Shown here: piece after piece, positions 51,486 to 59,651 of the stretch
Numbering within the stretch: position 1 is the first letter of the stretch
How the letters are laid out: each line of letters starts with the position of its first letter
Assembly (NCBI GenBank): GCA_029550525.1
Contig: JAKPHF010000077.1
Coordinates: 310,001 to 374,000, forward strand
Length of the DNA stretch: 64,000 bases
Direction: 5' to 3'
From: Planctomycetota bacterium
Lineage (GTDB): Bacteria > Planctomycetota > Phycisphaerae > UBA1845 > PWPN01
The notes under the pieces: generated by a model
What the model was told of the DNA's origin: nothing
Database searches by the model: none
Seen by the model: only the letters and a program-made list of their open reading frames with translations
Position numbers and translations under genes: made by a program

Positions 51486-52751
51486 CTACGGCCACTGCAC
51501 CACGGGCAGCCCGGTCTCTGCTTCGATTTCCAGCAGCCGGTTGTACTTGGCCAGCCGCTCGGACTGTGTGATGGATCCGATTTTGATCTGATCGCCCGCC
51601 CAGCCGACGGCCAGATCGGCCAGCCAATTATCCTCCGTCTCGCCACTGCGAGCACTGATGGTGACGCGCCAGCCGGCGCTGCGAGCCAATCGACAGGCCT
51701 CCGCAGCCTCGGTCAGCGTGCCGATCTGGTTGACTTTCAAGAGCAGGGCGTTGGCTGAGTCGGTCTCGACGGCTCGTCGGATGCGGGCGGGATTTGTGCA
51801 CAGGAAATCGTCGCCCAGCACGAGCACTCGGCTGCCGATTCGCCTTTTCAGCGCGGGCCAGTGCGGCCAATCTTCCTCGGCCAGGCCATCCTCGACGCTC
51901 ACGATGGGATAGCGTTGCACCCAACCCGCCAGGTGGTCGATCATGCCCGCGCTGTCCAGTGCCATGCCGCCCAGTCGGTATCGCGCCGCCTGGTAGAAGT
52001 GGCTGGAGGCAACGTCCACCGCCAGCGCCACGTCGCGGCCTGGTTCGAACCCCGCCTCGCGGATGGCCGTCACCGCATCGTCGAGCATGGCCTCGTCCGA
52101 AGCGAAGTCCGGGGCCAGACCACCTTCATCGGCGGTCAAGGCTCGCATGCCGTACCTATCTCGGATGAGCCGGGCGGCGGTCTGGTACACCGCGTACGTG
52201 ACCGCCAGGCCTTCGTCGATGGTCCGGGCGGAGGCCGGCACGACCAGCACGTCCTGGATGGCCACCTGCTGGCCCGCATGCTTTCCGCCGCTGAACAGGT
52301 TGATGGTCAGCCGCGGCAGCGTGCGGAGCGGCTCGCCCAGCATGTCGGCGAAGTGCCGGTACAGCGGAATGTTCCGCTCGGTGGCACAGGCTCGCGCGAA
52401 GGCGATCGAGACGGCCAGCAGGGCGTTAGCGCCAAGCCGCGACTTGTCCGCTGTGCCGTCCAGATCAAGCAACGCGCGGTCCAGCTCAGGCTGCGTGTCA
52501 AAACTACGACCCGACAGTGCGGTATGGATTTGCTCGTTGACGTGGCTTACAGCCTTGCGGCAGCCGAGGCCGCCGTAACGGCTCGCATCGCTGTCGCGTA
52601 ATTCGAGAGCCTCGGCCCGGCCGGTCGATGCGCCCGAGGGTACAGACGCGGCGGCCACAGCGCCGCTCGCCAGCCGGCAGGTCGCCTTCACGGTCGGGCG
52701 GCCTCGGCTGTCGAGAATCTCCAACGCGGACAAACGGTCGATCGTGGGCAT
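51486..52751 (-). CDS. enolase homologue with altered active site, in BMC operon
   Basis: 421 residues, full enolase fold. Metal ligands survive in ALAVDVASS, SVEDGLAEEDW and GDDFLCTNP; catalytic lysines are in LLKVNQIGTL and DQIKIGS, and TADEGGLAPD keeps the Glu pair. However the mobile loop SHRSGETED of true enolases is SARSGETED here, so the conserved His is Ala, and the QEF Glu is Asp (IQDVLVV). This argues for a different substrate than 2-phosphoglycerate, such as another phosphorylated sugar acid. It starts 3 bp after the kinase stop and is the last gene of the operon. It could still be a weak enolase. Confidence 0.82.
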   Translation of the reverse strand: MPTIDRLSALEILDSRGRPTVKATCRLASGAVAAASVPSGASTGRAEALELRDSDASRYGGLGCRKAVSHVNEQIHTALSGRSFDTQPELDRALLDLDGTADKSRLGANALLAVSIAFARACATERNIPLYRHFADMLGEPLRTLPRLTINLFSGGKHAGQQVAIQDVLVVPASARTIDEGLAVTYAVYQTAARLIRDRYGMRALTADEGGLAPDFASDEAMLDDAVTAIREAGFEPGRDVALAVDVASSHFYQAARYRLGGMALDSAGMIDHLAGWVQRYPIVSVEDGLAEEDWPHWPALKRRIGSRVLVLGDDFLCTNPARIRRAVETDSANALLLKVNQIGTLTEAAEACRLARSAGWRVTISARSGETEDNWLADLAVGWAGDQIKIGSITQSERLAKYNRLLEIEAETGLPVVQWP

Positions 52752-52754
52752 GGA

Positions 52755-53786
52755 TCAGAGCCTCTGGACAAAGTCTTCAATGAGTTGCGGCATGTCGGCC
52801 GGCGGCGCCTGCATGAGATCCGTCACCACCTCGACTTGCCGGCAACGCTCGACTTCGCTCAAGTACTCCAAGGGAGAGCGACCGACGGCTCGAGCGAGCA
52901 GACAACCCAGCGTGTGGCGAACGGCCATGCTTTCGCCGGTTCCATCGTGATCGACATCGCACGTCTCCCGGCGGTACACATCCCAGAGCCGCCGAGCGGC
53001 GGTGGCGAATGACTCGCGATGGCCGGGCAGATGATGTGCTTTGCTCAACAGGTGCGTCAGGGCAAAGCCGACATCGAACGTGCCGTCGCCGAAATGGATA
53101 ACCTCATGGTCGAGCAGGACCAGCCGGCCGGCATGCACGAGGATATTCTTGGGACTGTAGTCGCCGTGCACGAGCGTCCGGCGGCGGGCGAGGCAGTCCT
53201 CGATGAGCTTTCGGATAAACGATGTCGCTCGCGGTGACTGGCGGGCGCTGTACTCGTAATAGGGCTCGACGCGCAGCGACTCGAAGAAAGAACGGTCGGC
53301 AAACTCGCGGGCGAGTGCGTCGGCGTGCTCGTAGCCGAACCGGTGAATGCGGGCCAGGAGCGAGGCGAACTGTTCGACGCAGGCCGACTGAATCGTGCCG
53401 CTCAGCAACTGTTGCTTCCAGTTCTCGTGCGGCTCCGGTACGGCAGCCATGGCGAACAGGTGGTGCTCGAAGTCTTCGAACACGAAAGGCGTGACCGCTT
53501 CGGGAATGATTCGCGCCAGGCAGCGAAGCCCTGCCGCCTCACGGTGCACGCGCCGCGGATCACTGCGCCATTCGGTTGCGACGCGAAGTCTATCCAGTGC
53601 TTGCTTAATGACCCAGGCTTCATCGCCCGGCCGGCGCACCAGGACGGTTCGGTTCGAAACACCGCCGGTTAGCGGGCGAATCTCCACCGGCTCGTCCGGC
53701 CCGATTCGGCCCGTCTCTCGCAAGTACCCCAGCAGCAGGCCCGGTTGCTCGATGTCGAGTGAACGGTGGTCCATGGGATGGGACAT
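52755..53786 (-). CDS. APH-fold small-molecule kinase, in BMC operon
   Basis: 343 residues of the aminoglycoside/methylthioribose/choline kinase superfamily. Catalytic loop LVHGDYSPKNILVH and metal-binding DHEVIHFGDGTFDVGFAL are intact; the N-lobe has LTGGVSNRTVLVRR and AWVIKQALDRLR. ATG 53786 lies 7 bp after the BMC stop. By context it may phosphorylate a sugar or sugar-acid product of the aldolase reaction, making a substrate for the enolase homologue; this is inference. Confidence 0.85.
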   Translation of the reverse strand: MSHPMDHRSLDIEQPGLLLGYLRETGRIGPDEPVEIRPLTGGVSNRTVLVRRPGDEAWVIKQALDRLRVATEWRSDPRRVHREAAGLRCLARIIPEAVTPFVFEDFEHHLFAMAAVPEPHENWKQQLLSGTIQSACVEQFASLLARIHRFGYEHADALAREFADRSFFESLRVEPYYEYSARQSPRATSFIRKLIEDCLARRRTLVHGDYSPKNILVHAGRLVLLDHEVIHFGDGTFDVGFALTHLLSKAHHLPGHRESFATAARRLWDVYRRETCDVDHDGTGESMAVRHTLGCLLARAVGRSPLEYLSEVERCRQVEVVTDLMQAPPADMPQLIEDFVQRL

Positions 53787-53793
53787 CCGCCGC

Positions 53794-54468
53794 TTACTTC
53801 TGCTCGCGGCGGGGGAGCAGGGCGGCAAGTTCCTCATGGGGCCGGGCGATGACGTGGGCCAGGATAAGCTTGCCGCCGACTTTCTCGACCGCTGCCGCGC
53901 CGGCCTCGACCGCCGCCTTCACCGCCGCCACGTCGCCGGTCACCATGACCGTCACGTAGGCCGCTCCGATCTTCTCCTTGCCGACGATCTGGACGTTCGC
54001 CGCCTTGCACATGGCGTCCGCCGCTTCCAGAAGACCGACCAAACCTTGGGTTTCGATCAGACCGATTGCTTCCTGTCCAGCCATGGATGAAACCTTTCGA
54101 GCATTGGCTTGCCCCGACGGCGCCGAGGATCCGGTCGTGCACGCACTACCGTGCGGCAACAGATGATCGTTAGCGTCCAGCAAGCCATTGTATTCCTGTT
54201 GCGAGTGGACGAGGAAATCGGCCTCGTCACTATAGGCCGGCCAGTCGGCGTGGCCTACGCGGGCGTGCATCCGTTCGCTCAGTTCCTGGCCTACTTGGAC
54301 GGCCGTTCGTACGTCCGCCGTGCGGCCCGTCACCTTGATGCCCATGCCGCCCAGGGCGTTGGACTCGATGCCGCAAATCCGCACGTCGGCCGCCTTGGCC
54401 ATCGCGTCCGCGACGACCAGGCTCGCCGACAATCCTTGCACCTCGACCATTCCCACACTGGCGGCCAT
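53794..54468 (-). CDS. bacterial microcompartment shell protein, tandem BMC-BMC
   Basis: 224 residues holding two BMC domains. The first, about residues 1-107, starts ASVGMVEVQGLSASLVVADAM and has GGMGIKVTGRTADV; it diverges after residue 72 and ends EYNGLLDANDHLLPHG. The second, residues about 128-224, is a canonical hexamer-type unit: QEAIGLIETQGLVGLLEAADAM, AYVTVMVTGDVAAVK and HVIARPHEEL. A 20-residue linker (SACTTGSSAPSGQANARKV) joins them without a stop, though an AAAGG site precedes the second Met. Shell hexamers or pseudohexameric trimers build the protein shell of catabolic compartments. No BMC pentamer gene is in the window. Confidence 0.9.
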   Translation of the reverse strand: MAASVGMVEVQGLSASLVVADAMAKAADVRICGIESNALGGMGIKVTGRTADVRTAVQVGQELSERMHARVGHADWPAYSDEADFLVHSQQEYNGLLDANDHLLPHGSACTTGSSAPSGQANARKVSSMAGQEAIGLIETQGLVGLLEAADAMCKAANVQIVGKEKIGAAYVTVMVTGDVAAVKAAVEAGAAAVEKVGGKLILAHVIARPHEELAALLPRREQK

Positions 54469-54607
54469 CAGGCGTCATCACTCCACACGCTTGGGGGGCG
54501 GGCATCCTGCCTGCACGTGCACGCTGGAAGCGTGCACCATAAAAACGCACGCGCCACGGGAACCGGTCTCCTGGTCTACCAGAGGCAGGCGCTATGCTCG
54601 TCCCCTG

Positions 54608-55636
54608 CTAGAGCCCGCGGCTCTTCAACTGCTGCACGACTTCGGTCACGATGCGTTCGATGGCCGCCGCATCGCAGTTCGTCGATGCGTTGCCGGTGGT
54701 GCGTGCGCATCCGCCGGGCGGCTCGTTCACGAAGCCGAACTCGCTGAGTGTGCACTGAATGACGCGTCCGACTTCTTCGAGACTGAACTTCTGATTGGCG
54801 GACAATGGCTGGCGGCCGACGCCCATGCGGAAGCCGCGCAGCCCCACGGCCAGTCGCACCGCCTCGGGGAAGTCGGCTCCGAAGATCAGCAGCTTGATCA
54901 GGTCGAGCAGCTTGTACTGAATAGCCCGAGCCTCGTCGAACCGGCCTGCCCGGGCGAGATGGTACAGCTTCATGACCACCTCGGGGACCACGCCGCTGGT
55001 GGCCAGCGTTCCGCCGTCGGCCCCCATCATGAGCGAGGGCAGAACCATCTCCTCGCAGCCGGTCATGAAGACGAAATCAGGCCGCAGCGGGGTCACTTCG
55101 TGCATGAGGTTGAGGAAGTAGGGCAGATCGCGGCTGGAATCCTTGATGCCGATGATCCGCGGGTACTCGGCCGCCAGCCGCCGGATGATGTCCAGCCCGA
55201 TGGGGTTCGCGTACTGCGGGATGTTGTACAACGTCAGGTCGATCGGGCTCTCGCGGGCGATCTCGGCGAAGTAGGCGTAGACGCCGTCCTGGCTGAGCTT
55301 GTAGTAGAACGGCGCGACGATGGCGACGGCGTCGACGCCGAGGCTGTGGTAGTAGGACGCCGCTTCCAGCGTCAGCCCGACGTTGGCCTCGGCCGCACCC
55401 GCCAGGACGTACGCTCGCCCGGCCGTCTGCTCGGCCACGATGCGGACGATCTGCTTGCGCTCCTCGAAACTGAAACGCGTGAACTCGCCCGTGCTGCCGT
55501 TGGGATACAGGCCGCTGATGCCCTTGGCGATGAGCCAGTCCACGATCCGCCGCAGCTCAGGTTCGTTGATGCGGCCGCGATCGTCGAGCGGCACCATGTT
55601 GGGCGTGAATATGCCGGATAATTTCTTGGTACTCAT
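54608..55636 (-). CDS. DHDPS/NAL-family aldolase with C-terminal encapsulation-peptide-like helix
   Basis: 342 residues, class I aldolase of the dihydrodipicolinate synthase/N-acetylneuraminate lyase family. YPNGSTGEFTRFSFEER is the carboxylate-binding loop, LYNIPQYANP carries the catalytic Tyr and IGIKDSSRD the Schiff-base Lys. The barrel ends near residue 300; beyond it are a Gly/Thr-rich linker (GGCARTTGNAST) and the amphipathic helix DAAAIERIVTEVVQQLKSRG. Such tails target enzymes into microcompartments. The shell gene lies 139 bp downstream. It probably cleaves a 2-keto-3-deoxy sugar acid or related compound inside the compartment; substrate is unknown. Confidence 0.85.
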   Translation of the reverse strand: MSTKKLSGIFTPNMVPLDDRGRINEPELRRIVDWLIAKGISGLYPNGSTGEFTRFSFEERKQIVRIVAEQTAGRAYVLAGAAEANVGLTLEAASYYHSLGVDAVAIVAPFYYKLSQDGVYAYFAEIARESPIDLTLYNIPQYANPIGLDIIRRLAAEYPRIIGIKDSSRDLPYFLNLMHEVTPLRPDFVFMTGCEEMVLPSLMMGADGGTLATSGVVPEVVMKLYHLARAGRFDEARAIQYKLLDLIKLLIFGADFPEAVRLAVGLRGFRMGVGRQPLSANQKFSLEEVGRVIQCTLSEFGFVNEPPGGCARTTGNASTNCDAAAIERIVTEVVQQLKSRGL

Positions 55637-56112
55637 GCTCTCTCGCATATCGGGGGGCGGGCGTCTCGCCCGCCTTTGATTGTGCGTGCCAATACTAATG
55701 CACAACTCCACGTGCACGCGTTCAGCGTGCGGTACCTTTTCGCCCCATAGGGGCGCCGGTCAATAGCCGGCGGCGCGAGCTGCCGGTGCGCGGGGCCCGC
55801 GCTAACTCCCCCTGTCAACCTGAGGGCGGCGGAGCCGCGCCGATGTCTACTGACTCCGCGCCCTTTCAGGGCGGAGCCACGTCGATCTCTTGCGCGCTAA
55901 ACACGTGCGGAAGCGTGCACCACACGAACGCATGCACCATTCTCTCTGGGCGGAACTGCACCGATATACATTCAGCAGTACCCCCAGCCCAGGCGGGCGG
56001 GACGCCCGCCCCCCGTGGGCCGTCCGCCGCTTTCGCGCCACGCTTGAGCCGGCCGGGGTTTGCACCCATAATGCCCCCGTTCGCAAAGCAACCGATTCGA
56101 CGGAGTCTTACC
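55637..56112. other. repeat-filled gap between two divergent aldolase genes
   Basis: Holds the inverted-repeat hairpin GGCGGGCGTCTCGCCCGCC (about 55655), a MITE-like repeat (55717-55905), further GTGCACC-rich palindromes and a second GGCGGGCGGGACGCCCGCC hairpin (about 55993). No credible gene is visible. It must also hold the promoter of the minus-strand BMC operon, which I could not pick out. Confidence 0.6.
55717..55905. repeat. MITE-like intergenic repeat, copy 2
   Basis: Ends CGCGTTCAGCGTGC (55717-55730) and GCGCGCTAAACACG (55892-55905), imperfect inverted repeats matching copies 1 and 3. Interior shares TTCGCCCC...AGGGGCG, CAATAGCCGGCGGCG and GGGCGGAGCCACGTCGATCT with copy 1. Confidence 0.7.
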
Positions 56113-57072
56113 GTGACCACGCCCAATTCATCGGAAATCGCCGGCGTACTGCCGGTTTTCCAGACGCCTTACCACGAGGACGAGTCCATCGACTTCGCCA
56201 CGCTCGAGCGGGAGATCCACTGGCTCTACGACCGTGGGGCGGATGGCATCGTGATGGCCATGGTCTCCGAATTGCTGCGCCTGTCAAGCGAGGAACGCGA
56301 GCAGCTCGCCGAGGCCGCCTGCCGGTTCGGCCGGGAGCGCGGCCGCGTGGTGATCAGCGTCGGCGCCGAGGCGGCCGTCCTGGCCGAGCGGTACGCCCGC
56401 CAGGCCGAGGCGGCAGGCGCCCACGCGGTCATGGCCATCCCGCCGGTCTCCATCGCCGCGCTGACTTCCGACGTGCTGCGCTACTACGAGCGAATCATCC
56501 GCGCCACGAGTCTGCCGGTCATCGTCCAGGACGCCAGCGGCTACGTCGGTCGGCCTATGCCCGTCGAGCTACTGGCTCGCCTGCTGGCCGAGTTCGGCGA
56601 GCGCATCCTGTTCAAGCCCGAGGCCACGCCCATCGGTCCGCGGCTGTCGGAGCTGCGCGACACCGTCGCCGCGCTGCCGGCTGGCGCTTCGGCGAAGGGC
56701 ACGTCTGCCGGCCGGCCGGTGCTGCGCGTATTCGAGGGCAGTGGCGGCATCGCCCTGGTGGATAGCTATCGCCGCGGCATCGTGGGCACCATGCCCGGCG
56801 CCGACTTGATCGAGGGCATCGTGGCGCTGTGGCGAGCCCTCCAGGCGGGCGACGAACAACGCATCTACGAATTGTCGCTGCCCATCTCATCATTGGTGGC
56901 GCTTCAGACCGGCCTCGACGGCTTCCTCGCGGTCGAAAAGTATCTCCTGGTCAAGCAGGGCGTGTTCAAGAACACGATCGTGCGCGGCCCGCGCAACTTT
57001 GAACTCGACGAGGAAACCCGCCAGGAAGTGGACCGGCTCTTCGATCGCGTGATGGCCGCCGTCAGAAGATAG
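56113..57072 (+). CDS. DHDPS-family protein lacking the usual catalytic Tyr
   Basis: 319 residues from GTG 56113, which has GGAG 8 nt upstream; ATG 56071 is a possible alternative. EIAGVLPVFQTPYHEDESIDF is the usual start, and ILFKPEATPIGP carries the Schiff-base Lys. In place of Y-N-x-P the strand reads VIVQDASGYVG, so the Tyr that relays protons is absent, as in some dehydratase-type members of the family. A 20-residue Ala/Gly-rich insert (AALPAGASAKGTSAGR) interrupts the second half. It may be a sugar-acid dehydratase or aldolase, and pairs in context with the secreted hydrolase 12 bp downstream. Confidence 0.8.
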   Translation: MTTPNSSEIAGVLPVFQTPYHEDESIDFATLEREIHWLYDRGADGIVMAMVSELLRLSSEEREQLAEAACRFGRERGRVVISVGAEAAVLAERYARQAEAAGAHAVMAIPPVSIAALTSDVLRYYERIIRATSLPVIVQDASGYVGRPMPVELLARLLAEFGERILFKPEATPIGPRLSELRDTVAALPAGASAKGTSAGRPVLRVFEGSGGIALVDSYRRGIVGTMPGADLIEGIVALWRALQAGDEQRIYELSLPISSLVALQTGLDGFLAVEKYLLVKQGVFKNTIVRGPRNFELDEETRQEVDRLFDRVMAAVRR

Positions 57073-57084
57073 GTTGGGGAGTCT

Positions 57085-59145
57085 ATGATACCGTCCAGAG
57101 TTCGGCTGCAGACGGTTCTCGCTGTCATTGGCCTGGCCATCGGGGCGGCAGCGTCGCAGGCCGAGGTCGTGCGGATCGAGATCGCGAGCCGGGAGCTGTT
57201 CGCGAATGGACAGGCGTTCGGCTCGACCGGGGCGTACGAGCGGATCACCGGCAAGCTGCACTTCGAGGTCGATCCGGATCATCCGGCCAACCGGCACATC
57301 GTGGATATCTCGCTCGCGCCGCGCACGGCGAACGGCAAGGTGCCGTTCTCGGCCGACTTCTTCCTGCTCCAACCTGCCGACGCATCCCGCGGCAACGGCG
57401 CACTGCTGTATGACGTAAACAATCGCGGCAACAAGCTGGTCCTGCACGCGCTCAACGGTGTCGGCGGCAACAACCCCAGGACGCCCGCCGATGCCGGCAA
57501 TGGTTTTCTCATGCGCCAGGGCTACGCGATCCTCTGGAGCGGCTGGAACGGCGACGTCTTGCCCGGCGGCGATCGACTCCAACTCGAACTGCCCGTCGCC
57601 ACCAGCCCCAAGGGACCGGTTACCGGTCGTGTCTATGCCGAGATTTGCGTGGACAGGCTGGTGAAGTCGGCGCCGTTGGTGTGGGGCGGCACGCGCGTGT
57701 ATCCCGCCGCTGACATCCACGAACGTAGCGCCGAGTTGACCATGCGCCCGCACCGGTCCGCCGAGCCGATCCTCGTCCCGCGCGACGCCTGGGCCTTCGC
57801 ACGCGAGGAAGACGGCCGCGTTATTCCCGATCCGACGCACCTGTACGTGAAAGCGGGCTTTAAACCAGGCTGGTTGTACGACCTGGTATACACCGCTCGT
57901 GACCCGCGCGTGTCGGGTCTGGGCTTGGCGGCCGTGCGCGACGCCGTTTCGTTCTTCCGCTACGCCGCGACCACCGAAGGTTCGCTCGGCAATCCGCTGG
58001 CCGGCAGAATCCAGCGGGCGTACGGCTTCGGAATCTCGCAGTCGGGCCGTTTCCTGCAGGATCTGCTCTACCAGGATTTCAACGGCGACGAGCATCAGCG
58101 GACGGTGTTCGACGGCTGCTTCATCCACGTGGCAGCCGCCGGCCGTACGCTGCTCAACGAGCGATTTGCCCAGATCACCCGGCACGGCAGCCAGCACGAG
58201 GAAAACCTTTATCCGACCGATGCGTTTCCCTTCACCACCGTACCCAGCGAAGATCCGCTGACCGGCCGTCGCGGCGACTGGCTGGCTCGTTCGCGTGCCT
58301 CGCGTCACCTGCCGAAGTTGATACTGACCGTCACGTCCACGGAATACTGGGGCCGTGGCGGCTCGCTCTTGCATACGGACGTCGAGGGCCGACGCGACGT
58401 CGAGCTCGACCCGGCCGTGCGGCTCTACCACATCGCCGGCGGCCATCACACGTTTTCCACGCCGGGCGACAAGGGGATCGCCGCTTACGCTCCCAACGGG
58501 TTGGATTACACGCCGTTGTTGCGCGCTCTACTGGTCTGCCTCGATGAGTGGGTGACCGCGGGGCGCGAGCCGCCGGCCAGCGCTTATCCGCGGATTGCCG
58601 ACGGTACGCTCGTCTCGCTCGAAGAGTATCAAAGGATGTTCCCTGTTATCCCCGGCCTGTCGGTGCCGTCGGCCATGTACGTGCCGTTGCGGCTGGACCT
58701 CGGACCACGATACGCCACGCACGGTATCGCGGATTTCGTGCCGCCACGCGTCGGGCCGCCGTATCGGGTGCTGGTGCCTGCCGTCGACGCCGACGGCAAC
58801 GAAACCGCCGGCGTGCGGCTGCCCCAGATCAGCGTGCCGTTGGCCACGTACACGGGGTGGAACGTCCGCGCCGAACCATTCGGCGCACCGGGCGCGCTAA
58901 CCCGTTGGCAGGGGGCACAGTTCCCGTTGCCTCGCATGCGAGCCGCCGGTCCGGTCGAAGGTACGTCAGGAACATCCGCCATTACAGATCCACGGCCGTC
59001 CGTCCTGGAGCGTTATCCCACACGCGAGGCGTACATCATGAAGATTCGACGTGCGTGCGAAGAGTTGCGCGATCGCCGACTCATGCTCGACGAAGACATT
59101 GAACTCACCATCGAAAAACTCGCGGCCGCCTGGCCGTCGCAGTGA
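57085..59145 (+). CDS. secreted alpha/beta-hydrolase domain protein
   Basis: 686 residues with a signal peptide (VLAVIGLAIGAAASQAE). It belongs to the large alpha/beta-hydrolase-domain group common in glycan-degrading bacteria: NGALLYDVNNRGNK and WSGWNGDVLPGGDRL early, nucleophile elbow GFGISQSGRFLQDL in the middle, and late LTVTSTEYWGRGGSLLHT. The likely role is an esterase acting outside the cytoplasm on an unknown ester. ATG 57085 follows GGGGAG and is only 12 bp after the DHDPS-like gene, indicating cotranscription. Confidence 0.8.
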   Translation: MIPSRVRLQTVLAVIGLAIGAAASQAEVVRIEIASRELFANGQAFGSTGAYERITGKLHFEVDPDHPANRHIVDISLAPRTANGKVPFSADFFLLQPADASRGNGALLYDVNNRGNKLVLHALNGVGGNNPRTPADAGNGFLMRQGYAILWSGWNGDVLPGGDRLQLELPVATSPKGPVTGRVYAEICVDRLVKSAPLVWGGTRVYPAADIHERSAELTMRPHRSAEPILVPRDAWAFAREEDGRVIPDPTHLYVKAGFKPGWLYDLVYTARDPRVSGLGLAAVRDAVSFFRYAATTEGSLGNPLAGRIQRAYGFGISQSGRFLQDLLYQDFNGDEHQRTVFDGCFIHVAAAGRTLLNERFAQITRHGSQHEENLYPTDAFPFTTVPSEDPLTGRRGDWLARSRASRHLPKLILTVTSTEYWGRGGSLLHTDVEGRRDVELDPAVRLYHIAGGHHTFSTPGDKGIAAYAPNGLDYTPLLRALLVCLDEWVTAGREPPASAYPRIADGTLVSLEEYQRMFPVIPGLSVPSAMYVPLRLDLGPRYATHGIADFVPPRVGPPYRVLVPAVDADGNETAGVRLPQISVPLATYTGWNVRAEPFGAPGALTRWQGAQFPLPRMRAAGPVEGTSGTSAITDPRPSVLERYPTREAYIMKIRRACEELRDRRLMLDEDIELTIEKLAAAWPSQ

Positions 59146-59203
59146 CGGTGCACGCGTTTTGTGGTGCACGCTTCCAGCATGCATGTGCAGGCAGGATACC
59201 TGT

Positions 59204-59563
59204 GCGTGTTTAGCGTGCAAGAAAAAGCGTCGCGACGCGGGCAACTGGCCCCGTCCCACGCAGGACTCGACGTTTTCGCCCCCGAAGGGGCGCAGGTGAA
59301 TAGCCGGCGGCGTGAGCCGCCGGTTCACGCCGGTCCCAGCAATTGTGTTCTACCCTCCGAAGAGCCCCAAAGGGGCGACAGAACACCGTGCCGATACAAG
59401 CGACCGCCCAGTTGATCCCATGCTTTGGCTGGCGGGCCGATTCCGGTTGTGACTGTCGCCCCTTCGGGGCTGATAGTCTTCGGAGGGACGCCAAACGGGG
59501 GCTGACGCCCCCGCCTACTGACCTTCGCCCCTGCGGGGCGAGAAGTGCCGCACGCTAAACACG
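59204..59563. repeat. MITE-like intergenic repeat, copy 3 (longest)
   Basis: Perfect 14-bp terminal inverted repeats CGTGTTTAGCGTGC (59204-59217) and GCACGCTAAACACG (59550-59563). Interior includes TTCGCCCCCGAAGGGGCG, AATAGCCGGCGGCGTGAGCC and TCGCCCCTTCGGGGCTGA, and a large CCTCCGAAGA/TCTTCGGAGG inverted pair. No transposase is encoded, so it would be non-autonomous. The surrounding 59146-59651 gap has no gene. Confidence 0.75.
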
Positions 59564-59651
59564 TACGGATGCCTGCCCCACAAACACGTGCACCGCCGCC
59601 GGCTTCTTCACCAGCCCCCAGCCCCTCAATCTTGTTCTTCTGCTGAGAGGC

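Noticed and set aside
51486-52751. Annotating this gene simply as glycolytic enolase.
   Set aside because: The conserved His in the SHRSGETED loop is Ala and a catalytic Glu is Asp, and it sits in a microcompartment operon, so I kept it as a homologue of unknown specificity.
59204-59563. CRISPR array, because of repeated GC-rich palindromes.
   Set aside because: The units are not evenly spaced, there are no unique spacers of constant size and no cas genes nearby. Terminal inverted repeats fit a MITE-like element.
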